A stretch of 50,909 nt of DNA. Origin: an uncultured Lachnospiraceae bacterium. GTDB taxonomy: Bacteria; Bacillota; Clostridia; Lachnospirales; Lachnospiraceae. The notes beneath the pieces were generated by a model, which did no database searches, was not told the DNA's origin, and was given only the letters and a program-made list of their open reading frames with translations. The DNA lies in contig CANRLR010000019.1 in NCBI GenBank assembly GCA_947631505.1, forward strand, positions 1 to 50,909. The letters are read 5' to 3'. Below are positions 8,494-17,331 of the stretch, in pieces; within the stretch, counting starts at the first letter, position 1, and each line of letters starts with the position of its first letter. The position numbers and the translations under genes were made by a program.

Positions 8494-9807
8494 ATGGAAC
8501 GATTAACAGCTGCCTTTCTTACACTGGGGTGCAAAGTCAATTATTACGAAACAGAAAAAATGATGGAGCAGTTTCGGGAACGTGGTTTTAGTATTTGTGA
8601 GTTTTCGGAGAAAGCGGATATTTATATCATTAATACCTGTACTGTTACCAATATCGCAGACCGTAAATCCAGACAGATGATTCATCGGGCAAAGAGGAAA
8701 AATCCAGATAGTTTGGTTGTTGCTGTCGGGTGTTATGTAGAAAGTGGAGGTGAGGCCCTGCTTCAGGATGAAGCGATTGATGCCGCATATTCCAATCAGG
8801 AAAAAGCCGTGCTGGCAGATGCTGTTATAGAACGGTTTCATCTGGCGAAGGGTGTTGGTACTACGAAAGTAGAACCATTAAAAACAGAACGTACGAGAGC
8901 TTATCTTAAAATACAGGATGGGTGCAATCAGTTCTGCAGCTATTGTATGATTCCCTATGTGCGGGGAAATGGAAAATTGAAGAGCACATCAAAAGAAGAT
9001 GTGCTGGAGCAGGTTCAAAGGCTGGCAGAGCAGGGGTATAAGGAAGTGGTGCTGACAGGAATTCATTTATCTTCCTACGGAATTGATTTTTCAAAGGAGA
9101 TTAATTTTGTGAAACTGGAGGGACGGCCTCTGCTGGACCTGATTCAGGATGCGGTGCAGATTCCGGGGATTGAACGGATCCGGCTGGGCTCACTGGAACC
9201 TCGAATTATAACAGAAACTTTTCTGGAACCCCTTTCGCACATACCACAGTTTTGCCCACATTTTCATTTATCCTTACAAAGTGGATGTGATACGGTGCTC
9301 CGCCGGATGAACCGGCATTATACGGCAAAAGAGTATAAAGAAAAGGTGGAATTGCTGCGGCATTATTTTGAGCATCCGGCAGTTACAACGGATGTAATTG
9401 TTGGTTTTCCGGGAGAAAGTGAAGTGGAATTTCAGGAGACAAGAACTTTTTTACGGGAAATGCATATGGCTGATATTCATGTGTTTCCTTATTCGATGCG
9501 GAATGGTACGAAAGCGGCGGCAATGAACAATCAGGTTCTGCCGGAAATAAAAAAGAAAAGGACAGAAATGCTGATTCAGGATACGATGGAATATCGGAAA
9601 AAATACAGTAGATTTTTTCTTGGGAAAAGGGAAAAAGTGTTATTTGAGGATACAACAGTAGAAAACGGGAGAGCCTATCTTGTAGGGCATAATGAACGCT
9701 ATGTGAAGATAGGTGTCCAACTGGAAGAAGCCGAAAAAAAAGGCTTTGAGCCAAATACAATCCATGAGATTACAGTGACAAAGATATTTTTGGGGGAGAA
9801 TGGATAA
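8494..9807 (+). CDS. mtaB: tRNA t6A37 methylthiotransferase MtaB
   Basis: Radical-SAM methylthiotransferase that converts t6A to ms2t6A at A37 of tRNA. The order is an N-terminal UPF0004 domain (TLGCKVNYYETE, INTCTVTNIADRKSRQ) with cysteines for the auxiliary cluster, a radical-SAM core with CNQFCSYC (CxxxCxxC), and a C-terminal TRAM domain. ATG 8494 follows GGAGGGACG; the open frame runs upstream to 8425 without a better site. Length (437 aa) is normal. Confidence 0.92.
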   Translation: MERLTAAFLTLGCKVNYYETEKMMEQFRERGFSICEFSEKADIYIINTCTVTNIADRKSRQMIHRAKRKNPDSLVVAVGCYVESGGEALLQDEAIDAAYSNQEKAVLADAVIERFHLAKGVGTTKVEPLKTERTRAYLKIQDGCNQFCSYCMIPYVRGNGKLKSTSKEDVLEQVQRLAEQGYKEVVLTGIHLSSYGIDFSKEINFVKLEGRPLLDLIQDAVQIPGIERIRLGSLEPRIITETFLEPLSHIPQFCPHFHLSLQSGCDTVLRRMNRHYTAKEYKEKVELLRHYFEHPAVTTDVIVGFPGESEVEFQETRTFLREMHMADIHVFPYSMRNGTKAAAMNNQVLPEIKKKRTEMLIQDTMEYRKKYSRFFLGKREKVLFEDTTVENGRAYLVGHNERYVKIGVQLEEAEKKGFEPNTIHEITVTKIFLGENG

Positions 9808-9817
9808 GAAAAAGGGG

Positions 9818-9846
9818 TTGCTAATTTGTTATGAATATATTACAAT
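9818..9846 (+). promoter_or_regulatory. Sigma-A promoter for the ireB operon
   Basis: TTGCTA at 9818-9823 and TACAAT at 9841-9846 with a 17-bp spacer, 40 bp upstream of ireB. Confidence 0.6.
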
Positions 9847-9885
9847 ATTACTAACGGCTTAGTATTAGGAAAGGGACGTGAGAAG

Positions 9886-10152
9886 ATGCAGGAAATTAAT
9901 AATACACAGTATTTTAAAGTGGATGCGGAAAAGGATTACGATGTTAAGGATGTCATTGCGTCAGTTTATACTGCATTGACCGAAAAGGGGTACAATCCGG
10001 TAAACCAGATTGTAGGATATCTCATGTCAGGTGATCCTACTTATATTACGAGTCACAAGGGAGCACGCAGTTTGATCATGCGTGCAGAGCGTGATGAGAT
10101 TATCGAAGTGTTTTTAGAAGATTATATAGAGAACAATTTGAAGAATAAATAG
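9886..10152 (+). CDS. ireB: IreB family regulatory phosphoprotein
   Basis: An 88-aa protein of the DUF965/IreB family, with NPVNQIVGYLMSGDPTYITS and GARSLIMRAERDEIIE as hallmarks. In Enterococcus, IreB is a substrate of the PASTA kinase IreK and influences cell-wall stress tolerance; here this is by family only. It begins the conserved ireB-ruvX-DUF1292-rnj order, with 15 bp to ruvX. The start follows GGGACGTGAGAAG. Confidence 0.9.
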   Translation: MQEINNTQYFKVDAEKDYDVKDVIASVYTALTEKGYNPVNQIVGYLMSGDPTYITSHKGARSLIMRAERDEIIEVFLEDYIENNLKNK

Positions 10153-10167
10153 GATTAGGATAGTACG

Positions 10168-10587
10168 TTGAAGATTATGGGACTTGACTACGGTTCTGTG
10201 ACAGTCGGTGTTGCAATCAGCGATTCGATGCAGCTGACAGCACAGCCGGTAGAAGTAATAAAAAGAAAAAGTGAAAATAAACTGCGTCAGACTCTTGCCC
10301 GTATTAAGGAACTGGCAGATGAGAATGATGTGGAGTATATTGTACTCGGATTTCCGAAAAATATGAATAATACAGAGGGAGAACGTGTACAGCGTACGAA
10401 GGAATTTAGAGAAAAGCTGATAGCCAGAACCGGTCTGGAGGTCGTGCTGTGGGACGAGAGACTGACAACGGTTTCTGCTATGGACGTGTTAAAAGAAGGT
10501 GGAGTGCGTCGGGAGAACCGGAAAGCATATGTCGATAAGATAGCGGCATCCCTTATTTTGCAGGGATATTTGGATTCCATTCACTAA
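10168..10587 (+). CDS. ruvX: RuvX/YqgF RNase H-fold nuclease
   Basis: A 139-aa YqgF-family protein. The N-terminal strand [13 protein letters not shown] carries the first catalytic Asp, followed by [15 protein letters not shown] and [14 protein letters not shown], then a C-terminal [13 protein letters not shown]. Family roles are pre-16S rRNA 5' maturation and/or Holliday-junction resolution. The apparent start is TTG at 10168, two codons before an in-frame ATG at 10177; the GGATTAGGATAG upstream fits the TTG better. Confidence 0.88.
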   Translation: MKIMGLDYGSVTVGVAISDSMQLTAQPVEVIKRKSENKLRQTLARIKELADENDVEYIVLGFPKNMNNTEGERVQRTKEFREKLIARTGLEVVLWDERLTTVSAMDVLKEGGVRRENRKAYVDKIAASLILQGYLDSIH

Positions 10588-10654
10588 TTTTTAACTCCTT
10601 AATCAATTTTTGAAAAAGTAAATAATTTGCCAGAGAGCAGAAATGGAGGACAAC

Positions 10655-10936
10655 ATGTCAGAAAATGGTAAAATCATGCTTACGGCTGACGATGGCAGCG
10701 AGGAGGCTTTTTTTGTGTTGGAAAAAGCTGAGATTGCGGGAGCCAGTTACCTTCTTGTGACAGAGACATATGACGAGGACACAGAGGTAGAAGAAGCAGA
10801 TGCCCTGATTTTGAAAGAAAGTCAGGAAGATGAGATGGTTACATACGAAGTAGTGGAAGATGAAAAGGAATTAATGATAATTTCAAAATATTTTGAAGAA
10901 CTATTAGAGGATATAGAATTAAAAGTAGAAGAATAG
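10655..10936 (+). CDS. DUF1292 (YrzB-like) acidic protein
   Basis: A 93-aa, very acidic protein (ILKESQEDEMVTYEVVEDEK) of the DUF1292 family, regularly found beside ireB and ruvX in Firmicutes. No function is established. ATG 10655 is chosen because GGAGG at 10645-10649 sits five bases upstream; the earlier in-frame ATG at 10643 overlaps that site. Confidence 0.82.
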   Translation: MSENGKIMLTADDGSEEAFFVLEKAEIAGASYLLVTETYDEDTEVEEADALILKESQEDEMVTYEVVEDEKELMIISKYFEELLEDIELKVEE

Positions 10937-10950
10937 AGAGGTGTCAGTAG

Positions 10951-12624
10951 TTGAAGAAAAAAGAAAAAATGGGGAATGGGGCCGTGAAGGTAATCCCATT
11001 GGGAGGCTTGGAGCAGATCGGTATGAATATCACTGCTTTTGAAACGGAGTCAAGCATTATTGTTGTTGATTGTGGTCTGGCTTTTCCGGAAGACGATATG
11101 CTGGGAATTGATTTGGTAATTCCGGATATATCTTATCTGCTGGATAACAGAGATAAAGTAAAGGGATTTGTGATTACGCATGGACATGAAGACCATATCG
11201 GCTCACTGCCATATGTTCTACAGCAGTTGAATGTGCCGATCTATGCAACAAAATTAACGATGGCGATTATTGAAAATAAGTTAAAAGAGCATAATCTCAT
11301 TAATAATGTAAAACGAAAAGTAGTAACCTATGGACAATATATTAATTTAGGAGATTTTCGGATTGAATTTATCCGTACCAATCATAGTATTGCAGATTCC
11401 GCCGCACTCGCTATTTACACACCGGCAGGAATTATCGTGCATACCGGAGATTTTAAAGTGGATTATACACCGGTATATGGAGATACGATTGACTTGGCAA
11501 GATTTGGCGAGCTTGGGAAAAAGGGTGTATTGGCTCTCATGTGCGACAGTACCAATGTTCTGAATCCGGGATTTACCGAATCAGAACGCACGGTAGGAAA
11601 AACCTTTGATACGATTTTCGAGGAAAATTCAAAAAGCAGAATTATTGTAGCGACCTTTGCTTCTAATGTGGACCGCGTGCAGCAGATTATAAATTCCGCG
11701 GCAAAACAGAAGCGTAAGGTAGTAATTGAAGGGCGGAGCATGGTCAATATTGTTAATACGGCGATTGAGCTCGGCTATATACAGATGCCGGACAATATGA
11801 TGATAAGTCTGGAAGAGATGAAGAATTACAGCGATGACCAGATCGTATTGATTACAACTGGAAGTCAGGGAGAAGCTATGGCAGCATTATCCCGGATTGC
11901 GGCCAGTATTCACCGTAAGGTGACAATTATGCCGGGGGATGTGGTAATCTTTAGTTCCCGTCCGATACCGGGGAATGAAAAATCGGTTGCCAAAGTAATC
12001 AATGAATTATCCCAAAAAGGGGCAAAAGTCATTATTCAGGATACGCACGTGTCCGGGCATGCCTGTGAAGAGGAAGTCAAACTTATCTATTCTTTAGTTC
12101 GCCCGAAGTTCGCTATTCCGGTTCATGGTGAATATCGTCATCTGCTGGGACAGGGACTGGTCGCTCAGAAAATGGGCGTGGATAAAGATAATGTCAAGAT
12201 TCTTCGTTCCGGTGAAGTATTGGAATTAAAAGCGGATAGTGCGAAGGTAACAGGAACAGTTCGTGCACAGGGAATTATGGTAGACGGACTTGGCGTGGGA
12301 GATGTTGGTAATATTGTCCTCCGTGATCGTCAGCATTTATCAGAAAATGGTTTATTAGTTGTGGTGCTTACATTAGAACGCGGTTCCAACACGATTTTAG
12401 CAGGACCGGATATTGTATCCCGTGGATTTGTCTATGTGAGAGAATCGGAAAATCTCATGGATGAATGCAGAGAAGTAGTGAATATCGCTCTTGACCGTCT
12501 GTATGACAGAGGTGTGACGGATTGGGGCCGGATAAAGACAGAAATAAAAGACTCACTGAATGATTTCTTGTGGAAAAAAACAAAAAGAAATCCAATGATT
12601 CTGCCGATTATAATGGAGGTATAA
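10951..12624 (+). CDS. rnj: Ribonuclease J
   Basis: Metallo-beta-lactamase/beta-CASP ribonuclease, 557 aa, normal length. It has the metal motif THGHEDHIGS, DTHVSGHACEEE and IPVHGEYRHL in the beta-CASP part, and a C-terminal dimerisation domain. Family role: 5' exo- and endonucleolytic mRNA decay and rRNA maturation. The start is TTG at 10951, 14 bp after DUF1292, following AGAGAGGTG. It ends 3 bp before the MltG-like gene, so co-transcription is likely. Confidence 0.92.
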   Translation: MKKKEKMGNGAVKVIPLGGLEQIGMNITAFETESSIIVVDCGLAFPEDDMLGIDLVIPDISYLLDNRDKVKGFVITHGHEDHIGSLPYVLQQLNVPIYATKLTMAIIENKLKEHNLINNVKRKVVTYGQYINLGDFRIEFIRTNHSIADSAALAIYTPAGIIVHTGDFKVDYTPVYGDTIDLARFGELGKKGVLALMCDSTNVLNPGFTESERTVGKTFDTIFEENSKSRIIVATFASNVDRVQQIINSAAKQKRKVVIEGRSMVNIVNTAIELGYIQMPDNMMISLEEMKNYSDDQIVLITTGSQGEAMAALSRIAASIHRKVTIMPGDVVIFSSRPIPGNEKSVAKVINELSQKGAKVIIQDTHVSGHACEEEVKLIYSLVRPKFAIPVHGEYRHLLGQGLVAQKMGVDKDNVKILRSGEVLELKADSAKVTGTVRAQGIMVDGLGVGDVGNIVLRDRQHLSENGLLVVVLTLERGSNTILAGPDIVSRGFVYVRESENLMDECREVVNIALDRLYDRGVTDWGRIKTEIKDSLNDFLWKKTKRNPMILPIIMEV

Positions 12625-12627
12625 TCC

Positions 12628-13002
12628 ATGTTAAAAACAGTGCGGACCATGCTGATTATTATATTGAATATTATATTTTACGGCGTGGTCGTATTTGTTG
12701 GATACCATATTTGTCATACCGGATATGTCTTTGCTTATGATGTTCTGGGAGATACCATGGCAGAACTGCCGCCGGGACAGGATAAGGAATTCGTTGTATC
12801 ACCTCAGGATACGGATTTTCAGGTGGCACAGCATTTAGAAGAGCAGGGTTTGATAAAGGGACGGTATACCTTTTATATCCGTTCAAAACTGGAAGAGAGA
12901 GAACATGCATCTATACAGGCAGGAACATTTACATTGAATTCCAGTATGACATATGAGGAAATTATTTCAGAACTGAGCAGAGGTAAGATAACATCATCTT
13001 AG
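12628..13002 (+). CDS. Short MltG/YceG-like membrane protein without catalytic domain
   Basis: A 124-aa protein with one N-terminal membrane segment (IIIILNIIFYGVVVFVGYHI) and an extracytoplasmic part resembling the LysM-like N-terminal region of MltG (FQVAQHLEEQGLIKGRYTFYIRSK; AGTFTLNSSMTYEEIISEL). The downstream catalytic YceG domain is absent and the frame ends cleanly. A structural or regulatory role in peptidoglycan processing is possible but unproven. Confidence 0.6.
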   Translation: MLKTVRTMLIIILNIIFYGVVVFVGYHICHTGYVFAYDVLGDTMAELPPGQDKEFVVSPQDTDFQVAQHLEEQGLIKGRYTFYIRSKLEEREHASIQAGTFTLNSSMTYEEIISELSRGKITSS

Positions 13003-13031
13003 AAAGTAGTGTGCAGATTTGCACACGTTTC

Positions 13032-13077
13032 AAATCCCATCGTTTTGCTGCCTATTGGCGGGATAGCGTTGGGATTT
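13032..13077 (+). terminator. Intrinsic terminator at the end of the rnj operon
   Basis: AAATCCCA at 13032-13039 pairs with TGGGATTT at 13070-13077, extended inward by CG/CG, with an internal GCC/GGC arm and a short T-run after it. Confidence 0.55.
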
Positions 13078-13125
13078 TGTGTTGAAAGTGCAGGATGAAT
13101 ACTTGAAAATGGAGGTGATTGCAGT

Positions 13126-13791
13126 ATGGACAACCGTATTGAGGTATTTTTAGAACGGTATCGGGAACAACCACCGGATTATATTTTGGAATTGGAGAAA
13201 CAGGCATTGGCGGCAGAGGTGCCGATCATCCGGCGGGGAACAAGAGATATGCTTCGTTATCTTCTGCGGACATTAAAGCCGGATAAGGTGTTGGAGGTAG
13301 GGACTGCGATTGGATATTCTGCTCTTTTTATGAAAGAGTGTCTGCCGGGAAATAGTAGTATTACAACTGTAGAAAAAGTAGCCATGCGTTTGACGGAGGC
13401 AAGGAAAAATCTGGCAGAATATGACAAAGAGGGCAGAATCTGTTTGCTGGAGGGAGATGCCCGGACTGTCTTGAAAGACTTGGTGAAAAAAGGAAAAACT
13501 TATTCTTTTATTTTTATGGATGCGGCGAAAGGGCAATATTTGAATTTTCTGCCGGATATTTTAGCTCTGTTAGAGAGCGGAGGAGTTCTTGTTTCGGATA
13601 ATATTCTGCATGAAGGTGATGTACTGGAATCCCGTTATGGAGTCATGAGACGGGACCGGACGATTCATGGAAGAATGAGAGAATATTTACAGGTAATAAC
13701 TCAGCATGAACAGTTGGAAACCATTTGTCTTCCTATTGGAGACGGCATGACAATATCGACCAAAAAGGAACAGGAAAGGACGGATATATAA
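13126..13791 (+). CDS. O-methyltransferase family protein (TrmR-like)
   Basis: SAM-dependent methyltransferase, 221 aa. Motif I is VLEVGTAIGYSALFM, motif II region TTVEKV, followed by FIFMDAAKGQY and LVSDNIL, typical of the O-methyltransferase family 3 group (COMT-like). The gene sits directly before the U32 gene with 1 bp between. Bacillus TrmR methylates 5-hydroxyuridine in tRNA, the product of U32-type hydroxylation, so this neighbour pair fits a two-step wobble uridine modification. That assignment is inference from context. Confidence 0.7.
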   Translation: MDNRIEVFLERYREQPPDYILELEKQALAAEVPIIRRGTRDMLRYLLRTLKPDKVLEVGTAIGYSALFMKECLPGNSSITTVEKVAMRLTEARKNLAEYDKEGRICLLEGDARTVLKDLVKKGKTYSFIFMDAAKGQYLNFLPDILALLESGGVLVSDNILHEGDVLESRYGVMRRDRTIHGRMREYLQVITQHEQLETICLPIGDGMTISTKKEQERTDI

Positions 13792-13792
13792 T

Positions 13793-15022
13793 ATGAGGAG
13801 ACCGGAAATACTGGCACCGGCCAGCAGCCTGAAGGTATTAAAAACAGCAATTTATTATGGAGCAGATGCGGTATACATTGGCGGAGAAATGTATGGACTT
13901 CGTGCGAAGGCGAAGAATTTTTCCAAAGAAGACATGAAAGAAGGAATTGAATATGCTCATGACCATGGAAAAAAGGTTTATGTGACGGCTAATATTACAG
14001 CACACGACAGAGACTTGGCAGGGGTAGAGGAGTATTTCAAGGAGTTGAAAGAAATAAGACCGGATGCTCTGATTATTTCCGACCCGGGCGTTTTTACCGT
14101 GGCAAGAAGGGTTTGTCCAGAGATTGATATTCATGTCAGTACACAGGCAAACAATGTCAATTATCTGACCTTTCAATTCTGGAAGGAGCAGGGGGCAGCC
14201 CGTGTTGTGACAGCAAGAGAACTTTCGATACAGGAAATAGCGGATATTCATGCTCATATTCCCGAAGATCTGGAAATCGAAACATTTGTTCATGGTGCTA
14301 TGTGTATTTCTTATTCCGGCAGATGTCTTTTGAGTAATTACTTTACGGGACGGGATGCGAATCTTGGAGCCTGCACCCATCCGTGCCGCTGGCGTTACCA
14401 TTTAGTGGAGGAAACAAGACCGGGTGAGTATCTGCCGGTGGAAGAAAATGAGAGAGGAACTTACATTTTTAATTCCAAAGATCTGTGTATGATAGAGCAT
14501 ATACCGGAGTTAATCGAAGCCGGTGTCGACAGCTTTAAAATTGAGGGAAGAATGAAAACGGCTCTTTATGTGGCGGTAGTGTCAAGAACGTATCGTCAGG
14601 CAGTGGATGATTATATGGAAAGTGAAGAAAAATATCGGAACAATATTCCCCATTATAAAGAGGAAATTGCAAAATGTACGTATCGGCAGTTCACTACAGG
14701 ATTTTTCTTTGGAAAGCCGACACATGAAACCCAGATTTATGACAATAATACATATGAACAAAGTTATACGTATCTGGGAATGGTAGAGGAAGTGTCGGAA
14801 GATGGTCTGGTGTATTTTGAGCAGAAGAATAAATTTGCTGTGGGAGATACGATTGAGCTTATGATGAGGAATGGTGAAAACCGATTTGCAGTCGTAGAAG
14901 CTATGTGGAATCAATACGGTGAACCGGTAGAGAGCTGTCCTCATCCGGGTGAGCGTATTGGCATGAAGCTGAGCGTAGAAGCAGAGGAACGCTTAATTAT
15001 GCGAAAGGAATGTGAAGCATGA
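13793..15022 (+). CDS. Peptidase U32-family tRNA hydroxylation protein (TrhP-like)
   Basis: A 409-aa protein of the U32 family. Conserved segments are RPEILAPASSLKVLKTAIYY, GADAVYIGGEMYGLRAKAKN, HVSTQANNVNY, and the Cys-rich GAMCISYSGRCLLSNYFTGR ... GACTHPCRWRY that ligates a cluster in this family. TrhP proteins make 5-hydroxyuridine at tRNA wobble U34; older annotations say collagenase-like protease. It overlaps the birA start by 4 bp. Confidence 0.82.
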   Translation: MRRPEILAPASSLKVLKTAIYYGADAVYIGGEMYGLRAKAKNFSKEDMKEGIEYAHDHGKKVYVTANITAHDRDLAGVEEYFKELKEIRPDALIISDPGVFTVARRVCPEIDIHVSTQANNVNYLTFQFWKEQGAARVVTARELSIQEIADIHAHIPEDLEIETFVHGAMCISYSGRCLLSNYFTGRDANLGACTHPCRWRYHLVEETRPGEYLPVEENERGTYIFNSKDLCMIEHIPELIEAGVDSFKIEGRMKTALYVAVVSRTYRQAVDDYMESEEKYRNNIPHYKEEIAKCTYRQFTTGFFFGKPTHETQIYDNNTYEQSYTYLGMVEEVSEDGLVYFEQKNKFAVGDTIELMMRNGENRFAVVEAMWNQYGEPVESCPHPGERIGMKLSVEAEERLIMRKECEA

Positions 15023-16023
15023 GTGTTAAGACAGAAGTTCTGAAATTACTGGAAACTCATCGGCAGGAGGATTTGTCCGGCCAGCAGATTGCGGACAAAC
15101 TCGGTGTTACCCGTGCAGCCGTCTGGAAAGCTGTAAATTCCCTGAAAAGTGAGGGATACCGCATTGAGGCTGCGAATAACAGAGGATATCGTCTCCATAT
15201 GGAAAATGATGTTTTATCGGCAGAGGGAATTTATCCACAACTAAAAGAAGCGTATCAGGAGCGGGAAGTTATTGTTTACAAATCGGTTGATTCTACGAAT
15301 CAGGAAGTGAAAAGGCGGGCATTAGAAGGTGCCAAAGAAGGACTGGCAGTGCTTTCGGAAGAGCAGACGGCAGGAAAGGGCAGAAGAGGGAGAAGCTTTT
15401 ATTCCCCTGTCGGGACAGGAATCTATATGAGTGTTCTGTTTCATCCGTCAGAAGAAAAGACAAAAGATGTGGTGTTAATTACGACGGCAGCTTCTGTGGC
15501 AGTATGCCGGGCGATTCGTAAGCTGCTGCCGGAAGAACCGCAGATTAAGTGGGTCAATGATGTATATCTTCGTGGGAAAAAGATATGTGGTATTCTTACG
15601 GAGGCCGTTTCGGATTTTGAAACGGGAAGAATTGATACGGTGGTTGTAGGAATCGGAATTAATTATCGTGAGCCGGAAGGGGGATTTCCAGAGGAGATTC
15701 GGGCTGTGGCAGGCTCTGTGTGTACGGATGAAAACAAGATTCCCAGAAATGATCTGGCAGCTGCTGTATTAAATGAATTGTATGAACTGTATGATGGTCT
15801 GGCGGATCGTACTTTTTTGAAGGACTATAAAAAATGGTCCTATGTCCTTGGCAAGGAAATAAAGTTTTCTTCCAACTATACAGTAGTTGAGGAGGAAGCG
15901 GATCAAGAATGGCAATATGGCAAAGCAGTGGATATTGACCGTGATGGTGGTCTTGTTGTTCGGATGGAAAATGGAGAAGAGCAGGTGCTTCGGACCGGGG
16001 AAATTACCTTGCGGGTTTTGTGA
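15019..16023 (+). CDS. birA: Bifunctional biotin-[acetyl-CoA-carboxylase] ligase / biotin repressor BirA
   Basis: A 334-aa protein with an N-terminal winged helix (DLSGQQIADKLGVTRAAVWK), a central ligase domain with the adenylate motif AGKGRRGRSFYSP and KWVNDVYLRGKKICGIL, and a C-terminal SH3-like domain. It biotinylates carboxylase carrier proteins and, having the HTH, probably represses biotin genes. No biotin gene or obvious BirA operator was seen nearby. ATGA overlap with the preceding U32 gene indicates coupling. Confidence 0.92.
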   Translation: MSVKTEVLKLLETHRQEDLSGQQIADKLGVTRAAVWKAVNSLKSEGYRIEAANNRGYRLHMENDVLSAEGIYPQLKEAYQEREVIVYKSVDSTNQEVKRRALEGAKEGLAVLSEEQTAGKGRRGRSFYSPVGTGIYMSVLFHPSEEKTKDVVLITTAASVAVCRAIRKLLPEEPQIKWVNDVYLRGKKICGILTEAVSDFETGRIDTVVVGIGINYREPEGGFPEEIRAVAGSVCTDENKIPRNDLAAAVLNELYELYDGLADRTFLKDYKKWSYVLGKEIKFSSNYTVVEEEADQEWQYGKAVDIDRDGGLVVRMENGEEQVLRTGEITLRVL

Positions 16024-16043
16024 TTGAGAGTTTGGAGGAGAGT

Positions 16044-17294
16044 ATGGCAAAAATATATGATACAGAGAAGGAACAGGAACGGGTGGTTTTAATTGCAGTA
16101 GATCTATCGCAGAACAATGATTCTACGGATGTAGATATATCGTTGGATGAACTGGAAGAGCTGGCAGGAACAGCAGGAGCTGTCACGGTAGGACGCTTGG
16201 TTCAAAAGAGGGATGCCATTCATCCGGCGACCTATATCGGAAAGGGAAAAATGGAAGAACTTCGTAACATGGTGGAGGAGAAACAGGCAGATGCTGTAGT
16301 TTGCGATGATGAGCTGTCACCGGCACAGATTACGAATCTTCAGGAGGAGTTACAAAGAAAGGTCATTGACCGGACGGTGATGATTTTGGATATTTTCGCT
16401 GCTCATGCAAGGACGAGCGAAGGTAAATTGCAGGTAGAGCTGGCACAGCTGCGATATCGTTCTTCCAGACTGATTGGACTTGGAAAATCTTTATCCCGTT
16501 TGGGCGGTGGTATTGGAACGAGAGGTCCGGGAGAGAAAAAACTGGAAATGGACCGGCGTCTGATTAAAGACCGTATTTCAATTTTGAACCGTCAACTAAA
16601 AGATGTGGTACAGAACCGGGATACGATGAGAAAGAAACGGAGTCAGAATGCTGTGCCGACAGTGGCAATTGTAGGGTATACCAATGCGGGAAAATCTACA
16701 TTATTGAACGCTTTGACAGAAGCAGAAGTGCTCTCGGAGAATAAGTTATTTGCTACATTAGATCCAACAACACGGGGGTTGGAATTGGAAAATGGACAAA
16801 AAATTCTGCTTACGGATACCGTAGGATTTATCAGTAAACTGCCCCATTCGTTAATTCGGGCCTTTCGTTCTACGCTGGAAGAGGCGAAATATGCCGATGT
16901 GATTCTGCATGTGGTAGATGCTTCCAATCCCCATTATGAGCGGCAGATGCAGGTCGTTTATGACACCCTGCAGGAACTGGAGGTGGGAGATAAGCCCGTG
17001 ATAACCGCTTTTAATAAAATAGACAAGAGCAGTTCGGAAGATAAAGGGGGACGAAAGGATTTACGAAGTGATTGTGTCCTGCAGATTTCTGCTAAGGAGT
17101 TGATTGGTTTAGAACAGCTGCTGGAAGCCATTGAGAGAGTGCTGAATGACGGCATGATACGAATGGAACAGTTGATCCCCTATGCAGAGGCGGGTAAAAT
17201 CCAACAGATACGCCAGTATGGGAAATTGGAATCGGAAGAATATCAGGAGGGCGGTATTTTTGTAAAAGCACTTGTGCCGCCGTTTCTTGTGTAG
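16044..17294 (+). CDS. hflX: GTPase HflX
   Basis: A 416-aa ribosome-associated GTPase. The N-terminal HflX domain contains GRLVQKRDAIHPATYIGKGK and SRLGGGIGTRGPGEKKLEMD. The G domain has Walker A GYTNAGKSTLLN, DTVGFISKLPH and FNKIDK. Family role: splitting or rescuing stalled ribosomes. ATG 16044 follows TTTGGAGGAG; an in-frame GTG at 16020 overlaps the birA stop and has a poorer site. Confidence 0.92.
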   Translation: MAKIYDTEKEQERVVLIAVDLSQNNDSTDVDISLDELEELAGTAGAVTVGRLVQKRDAIHPATYIGKGKMEELRNMVEEKQADAVVCDDELSPAQITNLQEELQRKVIDRTVMILDIFAAHARTSEGKLQVELAQLRYRSSRLIGLGKSLSRLGGGIGTRGPGEKKLEMDRRLIKDRISILNRQLKDVVQNRDTMRKKRSQNAVPTVAIVGYTNAGKSTLLNALTEAEVLSENKLFATLDPTTRGLELENGQKILLTDTVGFISKLPHSLIRAFRSTLEEAKYADVILHVVDASNPHYERQMQVVYDTLQELEVGDKPVITAFNKIDKSSSEDKGGRKDLRSDCVLQISAKELIGLEQLLEAIERVLNDGMIRMEQLIPYAEAGKIQQIRQYGKLESEEYQEGGIFVKALVPPFLV

Positions 17295-17331
17295 CCGGCT
17301 GTATATCGAGATGGAAAAGGAGTTGGAAAGA